From contig CAVYBR010000002.1 in the NCBI GenBank assembly GCA_963766765.1, positions 54,867 to 118,866 of the forward strand: DNA of 64,000 nucleotides, in the 5' to 3' direction. The notes beneath the pieces are model-generated. The model had not been told where the DNA came from, ran no database searches, and saw only the letters and a program-made list of their open reading frames with translations. Of this stretch, positions 8,549-17,331 are shown piece after piece (the stretch's first letter is position 1; each line of letters starts with the position of its first letter). The translations under genes were made by a program, and so were the position numbers. This stretch comes from JACCQS01 sp963766765 (lineage in GTDB: Bacteria; Actinomycetota; Actinomycetes; Mycobacteriales; Geodermatophilaceae).

Positions 8549-9730
8549 TCAACCGGTTCGCAGCTTCGGCAGCCCGCGCTGGATCTGCCTGCATGCCTGA
8601 GCGATTCGTTGCTCGTTCTCGATCAGAGCGAACCGTACGTACCCCTCGCCCTGGGAGCCGAACCCAACGCCAGGTGACGTCGCGACATCGCAGTCATTGA
8701 CCACCAGGGTCGCGAAGTCGATCGAGCCGAGCTCGCTGTATGCCTCGGGGATGCGCGCCCAGGCGAACATCGTGCCCCGCGGCCGGGCAATCGGCCAGCC
8801 TGCACGAGCCAAGCCGCTGCACAGGGCATCGCGGCGGGACTCGTAGATCGTGTTGACTTCGCGGGGGTAGTCCGTGGCCTCGTTCAAGGTGACCGTGGCA
8901 GCGATCTGGATCGGCTGGAACGTACCGTAATCCAGATAGCTCTTCAGCTTCGCAAGCGCCGCGACCACTTCGCTGTTGCCGACCAGGAAGGCGATCCGCC
9001 AGCCGGCCATGGAGAACGACTTGGTCATCGAGTACAGCTCGACGGCACACTCCCGGGCTCCGTCGCACTGCAGGATCGACGGAGCGGTCCAACCGTCAAA
9101 GGTGGTTTCCGCGTAGGCGAAATCGTGCACGAGTACCACGTCTCGTTCGCGGGCCCAGTTGACGAGTCGTTGCAGGTCCGCGAGTTCAACGGTCGCCGTC
9201 GTCGGATTGTGGGGGAAGGACAGCACGACCACGCGTGGTTTCGGCCAGCCGTACTCCCAGGCCTCCATCACGTTCTCCACGTAGTCCTCGTCCGCGCCGA
9301 TCGCGACCTGGCGGGTGTCGGCACCAGCGAAGTACGGACCCCAGATGTGGATCGGGTAGGACGGCGAGGGGACAAGCGCAGAGTCGCCCGACTGCAGGAG
9401 CACCCACATCAGATGGCTGAAGCCCTCCTTCGCCCCGATCGTGCTGAGCACCTCGGTGTCCGGATCGAGCTTGACCCCGAACCGGCGCGCATACAGATCG
9501 GCGACCGCCTCGCGCAGTTTCGGGATCCCGCGCGAGGAGGAGTAGCGGTGGTTGCGCGAGTTGCGCGCGGCCTCGGCAAGCTTCTCGACGGCGATATCCG
9601 GGGAAGGGATGTCGGGATTGCCGAAGCCGAGGTCAATGACATCCCTGCCCTCGCGTCGGGCGGCGACTTTGAGCCCGTCGATGATCGTGAACACGTACGG
9701 GGGCAGTCCAGGGATCCGGCGGAAATCCAT
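8549..9730 (-). CDS. alaC: AlaC-type PLP-dependent aminotransferase
   Basis: Class I/II aminotransferase of 393 residues, closest by eye to glutamate-pyruvate aminotransferase AlaC/YfdZ: the opening FRRIPGLPPYVFTIIDGLK, the RYSSSRGIPKLR block, SFPHNPTTATVEL, and the PLP lysine in SMTKSFSMAGWRIAF. It would make alanine from pyruvate and glutamate; an LL-diaminopimelate aminotransferase role is an alternative within the same superfamily. Start ATG at 9730 was chosen because homology begins there; the frame stays open upstream only because of high GC. Divergent from the sulfite-oxidase-like gene. Confidence 0.85.
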   Translation of the reverse strand: MDFRRIPGLPPYVFTIIDGLKVAARREGRDVIDLGFGNPDIPSPDIAVEKLAEAARNSRNHRYSSSRGIPKLREAVADLYARRFGVKLDPDTEVLSTIGAKEGFSHLMWVLLQSGDSALVPSPSYPIHIWGPYFAGADTRQVAIGADEDYVENVMEAWEYGWPKPRVVVLSFPHNPTTATVELADLQRLVNWARERDVVLVHDFAYAETTFDGWTAPSILQCDGARECAVELYSMTKSFSMAGWRIAFLVGNSEVVAALAKLKSYLDYGTFQPIQIAATVTLNEATDYPREVNTIYESRRDALCSGLARAGWPIARPRGTMFAWARIPEAYSELGSIDFATLVVNDCDVATSPGVGFGSQGEGYVRFALIENEQRIAQACRQIQRGLPKLRTG

Positions 9731-9811
9731 GCCTCCACGGTAGGGGTGACAGTGTTGGCCTCTGCGAGGCGGTCCACCCGCACGCGCGGACAGGGGAGGT
9801 GACGACCGCAG

Positions 9812-10864
9812 ATGGGCCATGGCAAGCGCGCGGACATGATCGTGCACGAGGCGGAGCCCTACAACGCGGAAGCACCGCGAGGGGCCCTGGTCGGCCAGCA
9901 ACTCACCGCATTGGATTCCTTCTACTGCCGCAACCACTCGGTGATCCCGGCCATCGATGCAGACAGCTGGGAGCTCCGGGTGGACGGGCTCGTCGAGCGC
10001 ACACTCGACCTGAGCCTGGCGCAACTCAAGGAGCGCTTCGTCGAGCACACCGTCATCGCGACGCTGCAGTGCGCCGGCAACCGCCGCAGGGAGTTTCTCG
10101 GCATCCGCGACATTCCCGACGAAGCGCCGTGGGGCAGCACAGCGACGGGCACTGCGCTCTGGACGGGAGTACGACTGCACGACGTCCTGGCCGCAGCCGG
10201 CCTGAACACCGGGGCCCGGCATGTGGAATTCCTCGGTCCGGATGTCGCACCGGACCTGCTCGCACCACAGCCGTACGGCAGTTCAATTTCTGTGGAGAAG
10301 GCGACCAGTGCTGAAGTCCTGCTCGCGTGGGCGATGAACGGCGAGCCGCTGTCGGCAGAGCACGGCGCACCGCTACGGGTGGTCGTGCCCGGCTACATCG
10401 GCGCCCGAAGCGTCAAATGGGTGCAGTGCATCCGGGGTTTGCGACGGGAATCAGACAACTACTTCCAGTCCGTGGCCTACCGTCTGCACGGAGCTGCCCT
10501 CGGCGCGTTGGTGCTGAACTGCGACATCCTCAGCCCCGACTACGGTGCGCACCTGATGGCTGGGCAGACCAACGTCACCGGCTACGCCCTCGGCGGCGCG
10601 GGACGCGACGTCGCAAGCGTTGAGGTCTCCGTCGATTCCGGGCAGACCTGGACAGCTGCCACCCTCGCCGCCCGGCTCGGCCCCTGGGCGTGGCGGCACT
10701 GGTGGGCAACCGTGGATCTACCGGCCGGTGACGGCCAGATTCTCGCGCGCGCCTGGGACTCCGCCGGGGACCCGCAGCCCGAATCCGCGGAGCAGCTGTG
10801 GAATCCCAAGGGGTACGTCAACAACTCCTGGGGGCGGGTACCGGTACGCGGTTACACCGTCTGA
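9812..10864 (+). CDS. sulfite oxidase-like molybdopterin oxidoreductase
   Basis: 350-residue cytoplasmic protein of the sulfite oxidase family. The molybdenum-ligand cysteine lies in TLQCAGNRR, followed by the Moco-binding PYGSSISVEKA and VVPGYIGARSVKWV segments. A C-terminal Mo-co dimerisation domain follows, with VEVSVDSGQTWTAATL. No signal peptide or Tat motif is visible, so it probably acts inside the cell. The substrate cannot be told from sequence: sulfite is likely, other oxyanions possible. AGGGGAGG at 9793-9799 precedes the ATG. Confidence 0.88.
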   Translation: MGHGKRADMIVHEAEPYNAEAPRGALVGQQLTALDSFYCRNHSVIPAIDADSWELRVDGLVERTLDLSLAQLKERFVEHTVIATLQCAGNRRREFLGIRDIPDEAPWGSTATGTALWTGVRLHDVLAAAGLNTGARHVEFLGPDVAPDLLAPQPYGSSISVEKATSAEVLLAWAMNGEPLSAEHGAPLRVVVPGYIGARSVKWVQCIRGLRRESDNYFQSVAYRLHGAALGALVLNCDILSPDYGAHLMAGQTNVTGYALGGAGRDVASVEVSVDSGQTWTAATLAARLGPWAWRHWWATVDLPAGDGQILARAWDSAGDPQPESAEQLWNPKGYVNNSWGRVPVRGYTV

Positions 10865-10960
10865 CCCGTACCGCAGTCGCATGGCACGATGGACGCAAGT
10901 GGCGGACGAGATCGCGACCGCACAGACGCGGCGTGGACAGCGCCCGGGGAGAGGACTCGC

Positions 10961-11833
10961 ATGGCCAACCCGTTCGTGAAGGCATGGAAGTACTTCATGG
11001 CTGCCTTTGGTGCCAAGATCGAGGAGAAGGCCGACCCCAAGATCCAGATCCAGCAAGCGATCGAAGCCGAACAACAGCGCCACCAGGCCCTGGCCAACCA
11101 GGCAGCCGCCGTACTGGCCAATCAGCGCCAGCTGGAGATGCGCCTGACCCGCCAGCTCAGCGAGGTCGAGAAGCTGCAGGGTTCCGCCCGGCAGGCACTG
11201 GTGCTAGCGGACTCGACCAAGGCAAAGGGCGATCTCGAGAAGGCAAGTGATTTCGAAAGCGCCGCCGCCGCGTTCGCCACCCAGCTGGTTTCCGCCGAGC
11301 AATCCGTCGAGGACCTCAAGCGCTCGCACGACGAGGCGCTGCAGGCTGCCGAGCAGGCAAAGGGAGCGGTCGAGCAAAGCCGCATGCGGCTGCAGCAGAC
11401 CCTGGCCGAGCGCTCGAAGCTGCTCAGCCAGCTCGAGCAAGCTCGCATGCAAGAGCAGGTCTCGGCATCGCTGCGCCAGATGAGCGAACTGTCCGCTCCC
11501 GGATCGACCCCAACACTCAGCGAGGTGCGCGACAAGATCGAGGCCCGCTACGCCCACGCTCTCGGCCAGCAGGAGCTCGCGCAGAGCTCGGTCGAAGGGC
11601 GCATGCTCGAAGTGCAGAAGGCCACGCTCGATGTTTCCGCAGCAGCCAGGCTCGAGCAGATCCGAGCGAGCATGGCCACTGGGCCGGACAAGGCGGCGAG
11701 TGAGCGGGCCGATCAGGGTCCACCGCCAGCCGTGGGGGCCCCGTCGACCGGCCCGGCCATCGAGGCTCAGCAGGCCGCCAACGATGTACTCAGCGATCCT
11801 GTGCAGGCACAACAACGACCCGAGCCCGCCTGA
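10961..11833 (+). CDS. pspA: phage shock protein A homologue (PspA/IM30/Vipp1)
   Basis: Membrane-stabilising ESCRT-III-like protein, 290 residues. The N-terminal amphipathic helix (MANPFVKAWKYFMAAFGAKI) is followed by a long helical coiled coil up to about residue 230 and a Pro/Ala-rich tail. It corresponds to the mycobacterial 35-kDa antigen Rv2744c, which partners ClgR and PspM. ATG 10961 was chosen for the Shine-Dalgarno GGAGAGG at 10948-10954 and for the start of homology. pspM follows after 53 bases. Confidence 0.92.
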   Translation: MANPFVKAWKYFMAAFGAKIEEKADPKIQIQQAIEAEQQRHQALANQAAAVLANQRQLEMRLTRQLSEVEKLQGSARQALVLADSTKAKGDLEKASDFESAAAAFATQLVSAEQSVEDLKRSHDEALQAAEQAKGAVEQSRMRLQQTLAERSKLLSQLEQARMQEQVSASLRQMSELSAPGSTPTLSEVRDKIEARYAHALGQQELAQSSVEGRMLEVQKATLDVSAAARLEQIRASMATGPDKAASERADQGPPPAVGAPSTGPAIEAQQAANDVLSDPVQAQQRPEPA

Positions 11834-11886
11834 CCCGCGGACTTTGGCCCCGGCCATGAGTCCCGACTCAGCACACTGACGCGTCG

Positions 11887-12546
11887 GTGAGCCTGCCTCC
11901 TGACTCGGCCGAGGAGCGGCTCGCGCGCAAGCGGAGCCTGTCCCGGCGCGGGTTCGGCTATCGGCTGCTCGCGGCACTCGGACTGATCCTGCTCGCGTTC
12001 GTGATCGGGCGCCGGCCCGGTCTCGAGGTGGCGGAGATCATCTCGGGACTGGCTGCCGCGGTCGCGGCGTTGGGCGCCGTCGAAGCAGGTGTCCGGGCCT
12101 ACCGGCTGAATGTGGGCTCGCCGCATAAGCGCACAGTGAAAGTGGTCGCCAGCGACCTGCCACCCGAGGGCTCGCTGGCCTACGCGCCGCTGGCCAGGCT
12201 CGCCGCTCGCGAGCGCGAGCTCGCCGAACACATGTCAGCCCTGCCGGCAGTGATGTCGGGGGAGACCTGGCGCCAGGCATCCGCCGCTGCTCGGGCGCTG
12301 CGGGTCCACGCTTCGCGGATCACTACGGCTGAAGCACAGGCCCGCGCGGGGAAGCCAGCGACCGCAGATGTGGATCTCTTGTCGTCACGATTGCGGGAGG
12401 GCGTGTCGGCCTACGAGCGATTGACGGTCACGGCGGGGGAGTTGGCCGGCCCCGACGCCGACGCCAAGCCGGCGGGAAATGCCACAGCCAGACTTGTCGA
12501 CGCCACAGATGCCCTGGTGGGAATGACCCGCGGCCTGGCGTCATGA
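11887..12546 (+). CDS. pspM: envelope-stress membrane protein PspM-like
   Basis: 219 residues with two close membrane helices near the N-terminus (about residues 26-42 and 49-68), then a soluble mostly helical domain. Its position right after pspA and this layout match actinobacterial PspM (Rv2743c), which anchors PspA and modulates ClgR. Sequence conservation in this family is low, so the call leans on synteny. GTG start. Its stop overlaps the ATG of the next gene (ATGA). Confidence 0.72.
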   Translation: MSLPPDSAEERLARKRSLSRRGFGYRLLAALGLILLAFVIGRRPGLEVAEIISGLAAAVAALGAVEAGVRAYRLNVGSPHKRTVKVVASDLPPEGSLAYAPLARLAARERELAEHMSALPAVMSGETWRQASAAARALRVHASRITTAEAQARAGKPATADVDLLSSRLREGVSAYERLTVTAGELAGPDADAKPAGNATARLVDATDALVGMTRGLAS

Positions 12547-13700
12547 GCCCGAGCTCCACCCCGCTCCGCCGCACCCATCGCGAGCTCAACCGGGCGGTGC
12601 TGGCCCGCCAGCACCTCGTCGAGCGGCTTCCGGTCGGAACCGGCACAGCGGCAGCGGTGTCGGCGTTCGGACCGCTGCAAGCGCAGTACAACCCCTCCCC
12701 GTTCCTGTCGCTGCTCGCGCGGGTCGAGGGATTCTCGGCCGCCGACATGCGGACAGCGCTCGACACCCATCAGGTGGTCAAGGCTTCGCTGCTGCGCGGG
12801 ACGTTGCACGTCGTCGCTGCGGCGGATTACCCGATGTATGCCTCAACCGTCGACGGCCCGGTGACCCGGATGTGGAGGACCTGGCTGGGCAAGCTCCTCG
12901 ACGTCGAACCGATGCAGGCAGCGCTGCTGGACCTCGCCGACCCCGGTCCGTGCAGCCAGCAGGACGTGGTCGACTTCTGCCAGGCCTGGGTCGACCAGCG
13001 CGTCCCGGCTGGAACGTCGTTGCCGCCGGTGGGCAGCTGGTTCTTCGCCCGTTGCCTTCCATGGCTGTTGCGTACGCCGCACACCACCCAGCTCGCCACC
13101 CACAAGCCCGACGGATACCTCGCCGCTCGATCGGTGCGCCCGGATTGGAAACCGCCGGCCCGGGAGGGAGCGCTCACGGAGGCGGTACGCGCCTACCTTG
13201 CGCACTTCGGTCCGGCCGGGATGGACGACATCGGCAAGTTCTTGGGGGAGAGCCGCGTCCGCCCACTCCGGGATGCGCTCAGCGCGCTGAGTGCGGAGAT
13301 CGTGAGCGTGGTTGACGAGGACGGCCGGGGCATGGTGGACCTCGTCAATGCCCCGCGGCCGCCTGGAGATCTCGAGGTGCCGGTACGGCTCCTGCCGAAG
13401 TTCGACAGTCTGATGCTTGCCTACACGCCGTCGAATCGAGCGCGGACGCTGCCGCCGGCCTACTACGACGCGGTGATCAAGACCGCCAACGGTCAGGTGC
13501 TGGCCACAGTCCTGGTCGATGGGCACGTGGCCGGGACATGGACGGTCGACTCGACCAAGCGCGCGCTCGACATCACCATCTCGCCGCTGGGCCGTTGGGC
13601 GCGCGGAGTCCGTGCTGCCGTGCGGGACGAGGCCGAACGGGTGGCCGGCTTCCTGATCGCCGCCGACGAGGTCAGCCGCGAGGTCAGCGTGCGCTTGTGA
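12543..13700 (+). CDS. winged-helix DNA-binding domain protein (HTH_42/AlkZ-like family)
   Basis: 385-residue protein of the winged-helix family that includes AlkZ-like DNA glycosylases. Recognisable features are HRELNRAVLARQHLVERL, GPLQAQYNPSPFLSLLARVEGF and the LRGTLHVVAAADYPMY motif, then a central SVRPDWKPPAREGAL and a late LPKFDSLMLAYTP. Members with the QxQ-type motif excise alkylated or crosslinked bases; GPLQAQ fits that, so base excision is plausible but unproven. It overlaps the pspM stop as ATGA. Confidence 0.75.
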   Translation: MSPSSTPLRRTHRELNRAVLARQHLVERLPVGTGTAAAVSAFGPLQAQYNPSPFLSLLARVEGFSAADMRTALDTHQVVKASLLRGTLHVVAAADYPMYASTVDGPVTRMWRTWLGKLLDVEPMQAALLDLADPGPCSQQDVVDFCQAWVDQRVPAGTSLPPVGSWFFARCLPWLLRTPHTTQLATHKPDGYLAARSVRPDWKPPAREGALTEAVRAYLAHFGPAGMDDIGKFLGESRVRPLRDALSALSAEIVSVVDEDGRGMVDLVNAPRPPGDLEVPVRLLPKFDSLMLAYTPSNRARTLPPAYYDAVIKTANGQVLATVLVDGHVAGTWTVDSTKRALDITISPLGRWARGVRAAVRDEAERVAGFLIAADEVSREVSVRL

Positions 13701-13734
13701 ACCATGAGCCGTCGGCGCGGAGGACGGGAGCTGA

Positions 13735-15414
13735 TCAGCCGGACATGTTCGACAGGATCTGTCCCACGACGACGGTCACGACGCCGCCGGCCAAGGTGAG
13801 GTAGGGAAGTATGCCGGCCCGCTTGATCGGTGGCCCGGAGGTGATCACACCGGCCGGGACACCGGTGGACTCCCTTCCGTCGGCACCGGCGGTGCCAGGC
13901 CTGACGCCGTCGTCCCGTTCGTCGCCGGTGTCATACATCGACGCCGGGAAGACCCCGTGGTCCTGGACGAAGTGGCGGTACCAGAACACCGGGATGATGA
14001 GCGCTGCAAACACTAGCCCCGTCGCAAGCGCGCCCGGGCCCCAGACGTTGGCGCCCCAGCCGAGCAGCAGAGCGTTGAAGAAGGCGAGCACCGCGCCGGC
14101 CGCGATCATGACAGTCGGCGCTCTCCACGGCCGCGGCGTCTCTGCGCGGTCCATGCGATGGATCCATCCCGCATGCAGATTCAGGAAGTTGAACACCATG
14201 TAGCAGACCGTCGACGAGGCGAGCACGAAGATGTAGTCGCTCATGAGCAGCAGCACCAGGTTGAATCCCAGGTCGGTCCACATCGCCCGGGTCGGCGCCC
14301 CGTTCTTGTTGGTCCGGCCGAGATACCTCGGCAACCAACCATCCTTCGATCCCTGGTAGAGCGTGCGGGAGGAGCCGGCCATCGTCGTCATGATCGTGAG
14401 CAGGAGGGCCAGGATCAGCATCACGATCAGCAGATTGCCGATGACCTCGCCGCCGCCGACCATGTCGGCCATCGCCTCGCCCACGCCGTCGCCGTTGACG
14501 ATGCCGTCGGTCGACAGCCGCTCGACGCCGAGCGCGCCCTGGAAGGTGAATGGCACCAGGGTGTAGGCGATCAGACAGAGCAGCCCGGCGGCGAAGATTG
14601 CCTTCGGCGTGTCCTTCGCCGGGTTCTTGAATTCCGAGGTGTAACAGATCGATGTCTCAAAGGCATACGCCGACCAGGCGGCCAGGAAGAGTCCGCCAGC
14701 GATGAGGGTGAACCCGTCGAGATCCCAGGCTCCGCTGAGCGGCTCGAACGGAGTGAAGTTCGCCAGGGCAACGTCACCGGTCAGCAGCGGGACCAGCCCG
14801 ACTACCAGCAGCGGCACCAGGACCGCGACGCCGACCACGGTCTGCACCCGTGCGGCGCGCAGGATGCCCCCGTGCTGCAGGGCGAAAACAAGAAGCAGGA
14901 AGCCGGCCGCGATCAAGAAGGTTGCATTGAACCGCAGCGCCAGGCCGTCCTTGAGGAATCCCAGGTCGAGGAGTTGGACCGACCAGGTGTTGATGGTCGC
15001 ATCAGCGGGGAACAGCGCGGTCAGGACGTATCCGGCCGCCAAGCCAGCTCCGATCGTGAGGACCGGGGACCAGGCCAACCAGTTGCACCAGACCGATATC
15101 GGGGCGACCAACTTCGAGTACGGGGCCCACGCCATCGCGCCGAAGACCGATGCGCCGCCGGATTTGCGCGGGAACAAGCCGGCGATCTCGGCGAAGACGA
15201 AGCTCTGCATCAGACCGATCACCACCGAGATCGCCCACACCAGCGGGGAGATCGCCCCGACCGTCGCAGCGATGGATCCGATGGAGAAGAGCACGAGCGC
15301 CGGAACCCCACTCGCGATCCAGAACGCCCCGGTCCAGTTGATCGAGCGTTGCATCCCGGGGTCGTCGGGTCGCTGCTGAATCGCGACATCCAGGGGGTGA
15401 GCAGGATCTAACAT
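13735..15414 (-). CDS. APC-family amino acid/amine permease of the methylated-amine island
   Basis: 559-residue transporter of the amino acid-polyamine-organocation superfamily with 12-14 predicted helices. The first helix has the APC-type NWTGAFWIASGVPALVLFS, with an AETAGLFP-like FAEIAGLFPRKSGGASV segment and AWSAYAFETSICYTSEFKNP. Start ATG 15414 was set where the hydrophobic pattern begins; a longer frame upstream is not needed. Sitting downstream of mgsABC on the same strand, it most likely imports methylamine-related compounds, N-methylglutamate or glutamate (inference). The C-terminal 60 residues are hydrophilic and then end in one last helix. Confidence 0.82.
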   Translation of the reverse strand: MLDPAHPLDVAIQQRPDDPGMQRSINWTGAFWIASGVPALVLFSIGSIAATVGAISPLVWAISVVIGLMQSFVFAEIAGLFPRKSGGASVFGAMAWAPYSKLVAPISVWCNWLAWSPVLTIGAGLAAGYVLTALFPADATINTWSVQLLDLGFLKDGLALRFNATFLIAAGFLLLVFALQHGGILRAARVQTVVGVAVLVPLLVVGLVPLLTGDVALANFTPFEPLSGAWDLDGFTLIAGGLFLAAWSAYAFETSICYTSEFKNPAKDTPKAIFAAGLLCLIAYTLVPFTFQGALGVERLSTDGIVNGDGVGEAMADMVGGGEVIGNLLIVMLILALLLTIMTTMAGSSRTLYQGSKDGWLPRYLGRTNKNGAPTRAMWTDLGFNLVLLLMSDYIFVLASSTVCYMVFNFLNLHAGWIHRMDRAETPRPWRAPTVMIAAGAVLAFFNALLLGWGANVWGPGALATGLVFAALIIPVFWYRHFVQDHGVFPASMYDTGDERDDGVRPGTAGADGRESTGVPAGVITSGPPIKRAGILPYLTLAGGVVTVVVGQILSNMSG

Positions 15415-15445
15415 CGCGGCCTCCAACGGGACCTGAATCGACGGG

Positions 15446-15895
15446 TTAGTGCAGCGGCGCTTGCCAATCTTGGAGCTGGGAGGGCTTCCAGTTCTCACCC
15501 ACGGTCTGTGAATCGGCCAGCCATGAGCCGAGTTCGGGCTGGGCGAACTTGGCGTGCTTGTGCTTCAGCCAGATGCCGTAGGAGTTGCCCTCCTGCAGAT
15601 GCTTGATCAGTACTTTGCGGGCGAACTCGTCCTCCCGACCCTCCGGGATGTCGAAATGGATCTTCAGGAAGGCGTTCGTATAGCGGTCGAAGACCGCGTT
15701 CATGCCGCCCTCCTGCATCAGGTGGATGTCCTCCAGCCAATTCAGGTCCTGGCCGGGAGTCACCTCGATGAGGTCGATGTCCTCGACCAGCGCGCGGTCG
15801 AACTGATACGGAAATGTGCGTCCGGTGAGTTCCTCGGTGTCGATGCCCTTGTTGGTGGTGAGTTTGCGGCCCGAAGTGTCGAAATCGTCAGCCAC
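15446..15895 (-). CDS. uncharacterised protein coupled to mgsC
   Basis: 149-residue soluble protein that I do not recognise. It is rich in acidic and aromatic residues (EDIDLIEVTPGQDLNWLEDI, HFDIPEGREDEFARK, GIWLKHKHAKFAQPEL) and has no membrane segment, cysteine cluster or known cofactor motif. I chose GTG at 15895 because it overlaps the mgsC stop, the usual sign of translational coupling; an upstream ATG at 15928 lies inside mgsC. Its place in the mgs operon suggests a role with N-methylglutamate synthase or methylamine sensing (inference). Confidence 0.7.
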   Translation of the reverse strand: MADDFDTSGRKLTTNKGIDTEELTGRTFPYQFDRALVEDIDLIEVTPGQDLNWLEDIHLMQEGGMNAVFDRYTNAFLKIHFDIPEGREDEFARKVLIKHLQEGNSYGIWLKHKHAKFAQPELGSWLADSQTVGENWKPSQLQDWQAPLH

Positions 15896-17312
15896 GGGGC
15901 GAGCCTCCGTACCCGTCGTTGGCCACATGCTTGGCGAGCAGGTCCTTGATCTCGGCCAGCGTCCGCTCCTCGGTGACCCCGGGGATGTACCTGGTGCCGG
16001 CCAGCGGCACCTTGGCCATCGCCGCGGCCTCGACCGTCAGGGCACAGAGATCCTCCGGCTCGAGACTGTGCACGTCGGTCTTCCCGCACGCCCGGGCGAG
16101 CATCTGCACCTCGAGGGTCAACGTGTGCAGGAAGTTGTAGACCCGGACGGCCGCTGACTCGACCTCAAGGCGCTTGCGCAGCTCCGGGTCCTGCGTGGTG
16201 ATGCCAACCGGGCACCGGCCGGTGTGACAGTGATAGCAGGAACCCGCCGGAACTCCCACCGTGCCTTCATAGTCAGTGATGCCGGGCAATTCCTTGTTGC
16301 AGTTCAATGCCATCAACGCCGAGTGACCGATCGCGATGGCGTTGGCACCCAGGGCAAGGGCTTTGGCGACGTCGCCGCCATTTCGGATGCCGCCGGCCAC
16401 CACCAGATCGATCTCGTCGGCAAGGCCCACGTCCTCCAGAGCGCGCCTGGCCTCAGGAATGGCCGCCATCAACGGGATACCCGTCTCCTCAGTGGCGATG
16501 TGCGGGCCGGCACCGGTACTGCCCTCTGCACCGTCGAGGTAGATGATGTCGGGGCCACACTTGGCGGCCATGCGTACGTCGTCATAGACCCGGGCCGCCC
16601 CGAGCTTCAACTGGATCGGCACTTGATAGTCGGTGGCCTCGCGGATCTCCTGGATCTTCAAGGACAGGTCGTCGGGGCCGAGCCAATCCGGGTGGCGGGC
16701 GGGGGAGCGCTGGTCGATACCTGCTGGCAGAGACCGCATCTCGGCCACCTGCTCGGTGACCTTCTGCCCCATCAGGTGCCCGCCCAGGCCCACCTTGCAA
16801 CCCTGGCCGATGAAGAACTCGATCGCGTCGGCGAGCATGAGGTGGTGCGGATTGAATCCGTACCGACTCTGGATGACCTGGTAGTACCACTTGGTCGACA
16901 GGTCCCGTTCCGGCGGGATCATGCCGCCCTCGCCTGAGCATGTGGCGGTACCCGCCATCGATGCGCCCTTGGCCAGGGCCATCTTGGCCTCCAGCGAGAG
17001 AGCCCCGAAGCTCATCCCAGTGATGTAGATGGGGATGTCCAACTCGATGGGGTTCTTGGCGTATCGCGCTCCGAGGACGGTCTTTGTCTCACACTTCTCC
17101 CGATAACCCTCGATGACGAAGCGCGTGAGGGTGCCCGGCATGAACATCAGCTCGTCCCAGTGCGGGATCGGCTTGAACATCGAGAAGCCGCGCATCCGAT
17201 ACCGGCCCAGCTCGGACTTGGTATGGATGTCGTCCATCACCGCAGGGGTGAAGATCCGGCTCTGCCCCAGCGGACGGCCTGTCGGCATGGGCAGGTCAGC
17301 CTGCGTGCTCAT
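15888..17312 (-). CDS. mgsC: N-methylglutamate synthase, FMN/Fe-S catalytic subunit
   Basis: 474-residue protein matching the FMN-binding synthase domain of glutamate synthase (GltB domain 2). In N-methylglutamate synthase this subunit converts gamma-glutamylmethylamide-derived methylamine and 2-oxoglutarate to N-methylglutamate. Motifs: GMSFGALSLEAKMALAKGA, CSGEGGMIPPERD, the FMN-barrel segment IIYLDGAEGSTGAGP, and the cluster CYHCHTGRCPVGITTQ for an iron-sulfur centre. ATG 17312 is preceded by AGGAG with a 6-base spacing; a TTG two codons upstream is less likely. Operon order is gmaS-mgsA-mgsB-mgsC on the minus strand. Confidence 0.9.
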   Translation of the reverse strand: MSTQADLPMPTGRPLGQSRIFTPAVMDDIHTKSELGRYRMRGFSMFKPIPHWDELMFMPGTLTRFVIEGYREKCETKTVLGARYAKNPIELDIPIYITGMSFGALSLEAKMALAKGASMAGTATCSGEGGMIPPERDLSTKWYYQVIQSRYGFNPHHLMLADAIEFFIGQGCKVGLGGHLMGQKVTEQVAEMRSLPAGIDQRSPARHPDWLGPDDLSLKIQEIREATDYQVPIQLKLGAARVYDDVRMAAKCGPDIIYLDGAEGSTGAGPHIATEETGIPLMAAIPEARRALEDVGLADEIDLVVAGGIRNGGDVAKALALGANAIAIGHSALMALNCNKELPGITDYEGTVGVPAGSCYHCHTGRCPVGITTQDPELRKRLEVESAAVRVYNFLHTLTLEVQMLARACGKTDVHSLEPEDLCALTVEAAAMAKVPLAGTRYIPGVTEERTLAEIKDLLAKHVANDGYGGSPRG

Positions 17313-17331
17313 GGGCAACTCCTGAAAATCG

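Noticed and set aside
14158..15411. 417-codon open frame antisense to the APC permease
   Set aside because: Very charged, repetitive D/E/R/Q composition typical of an antisense shadow of a hydrophobic protein.
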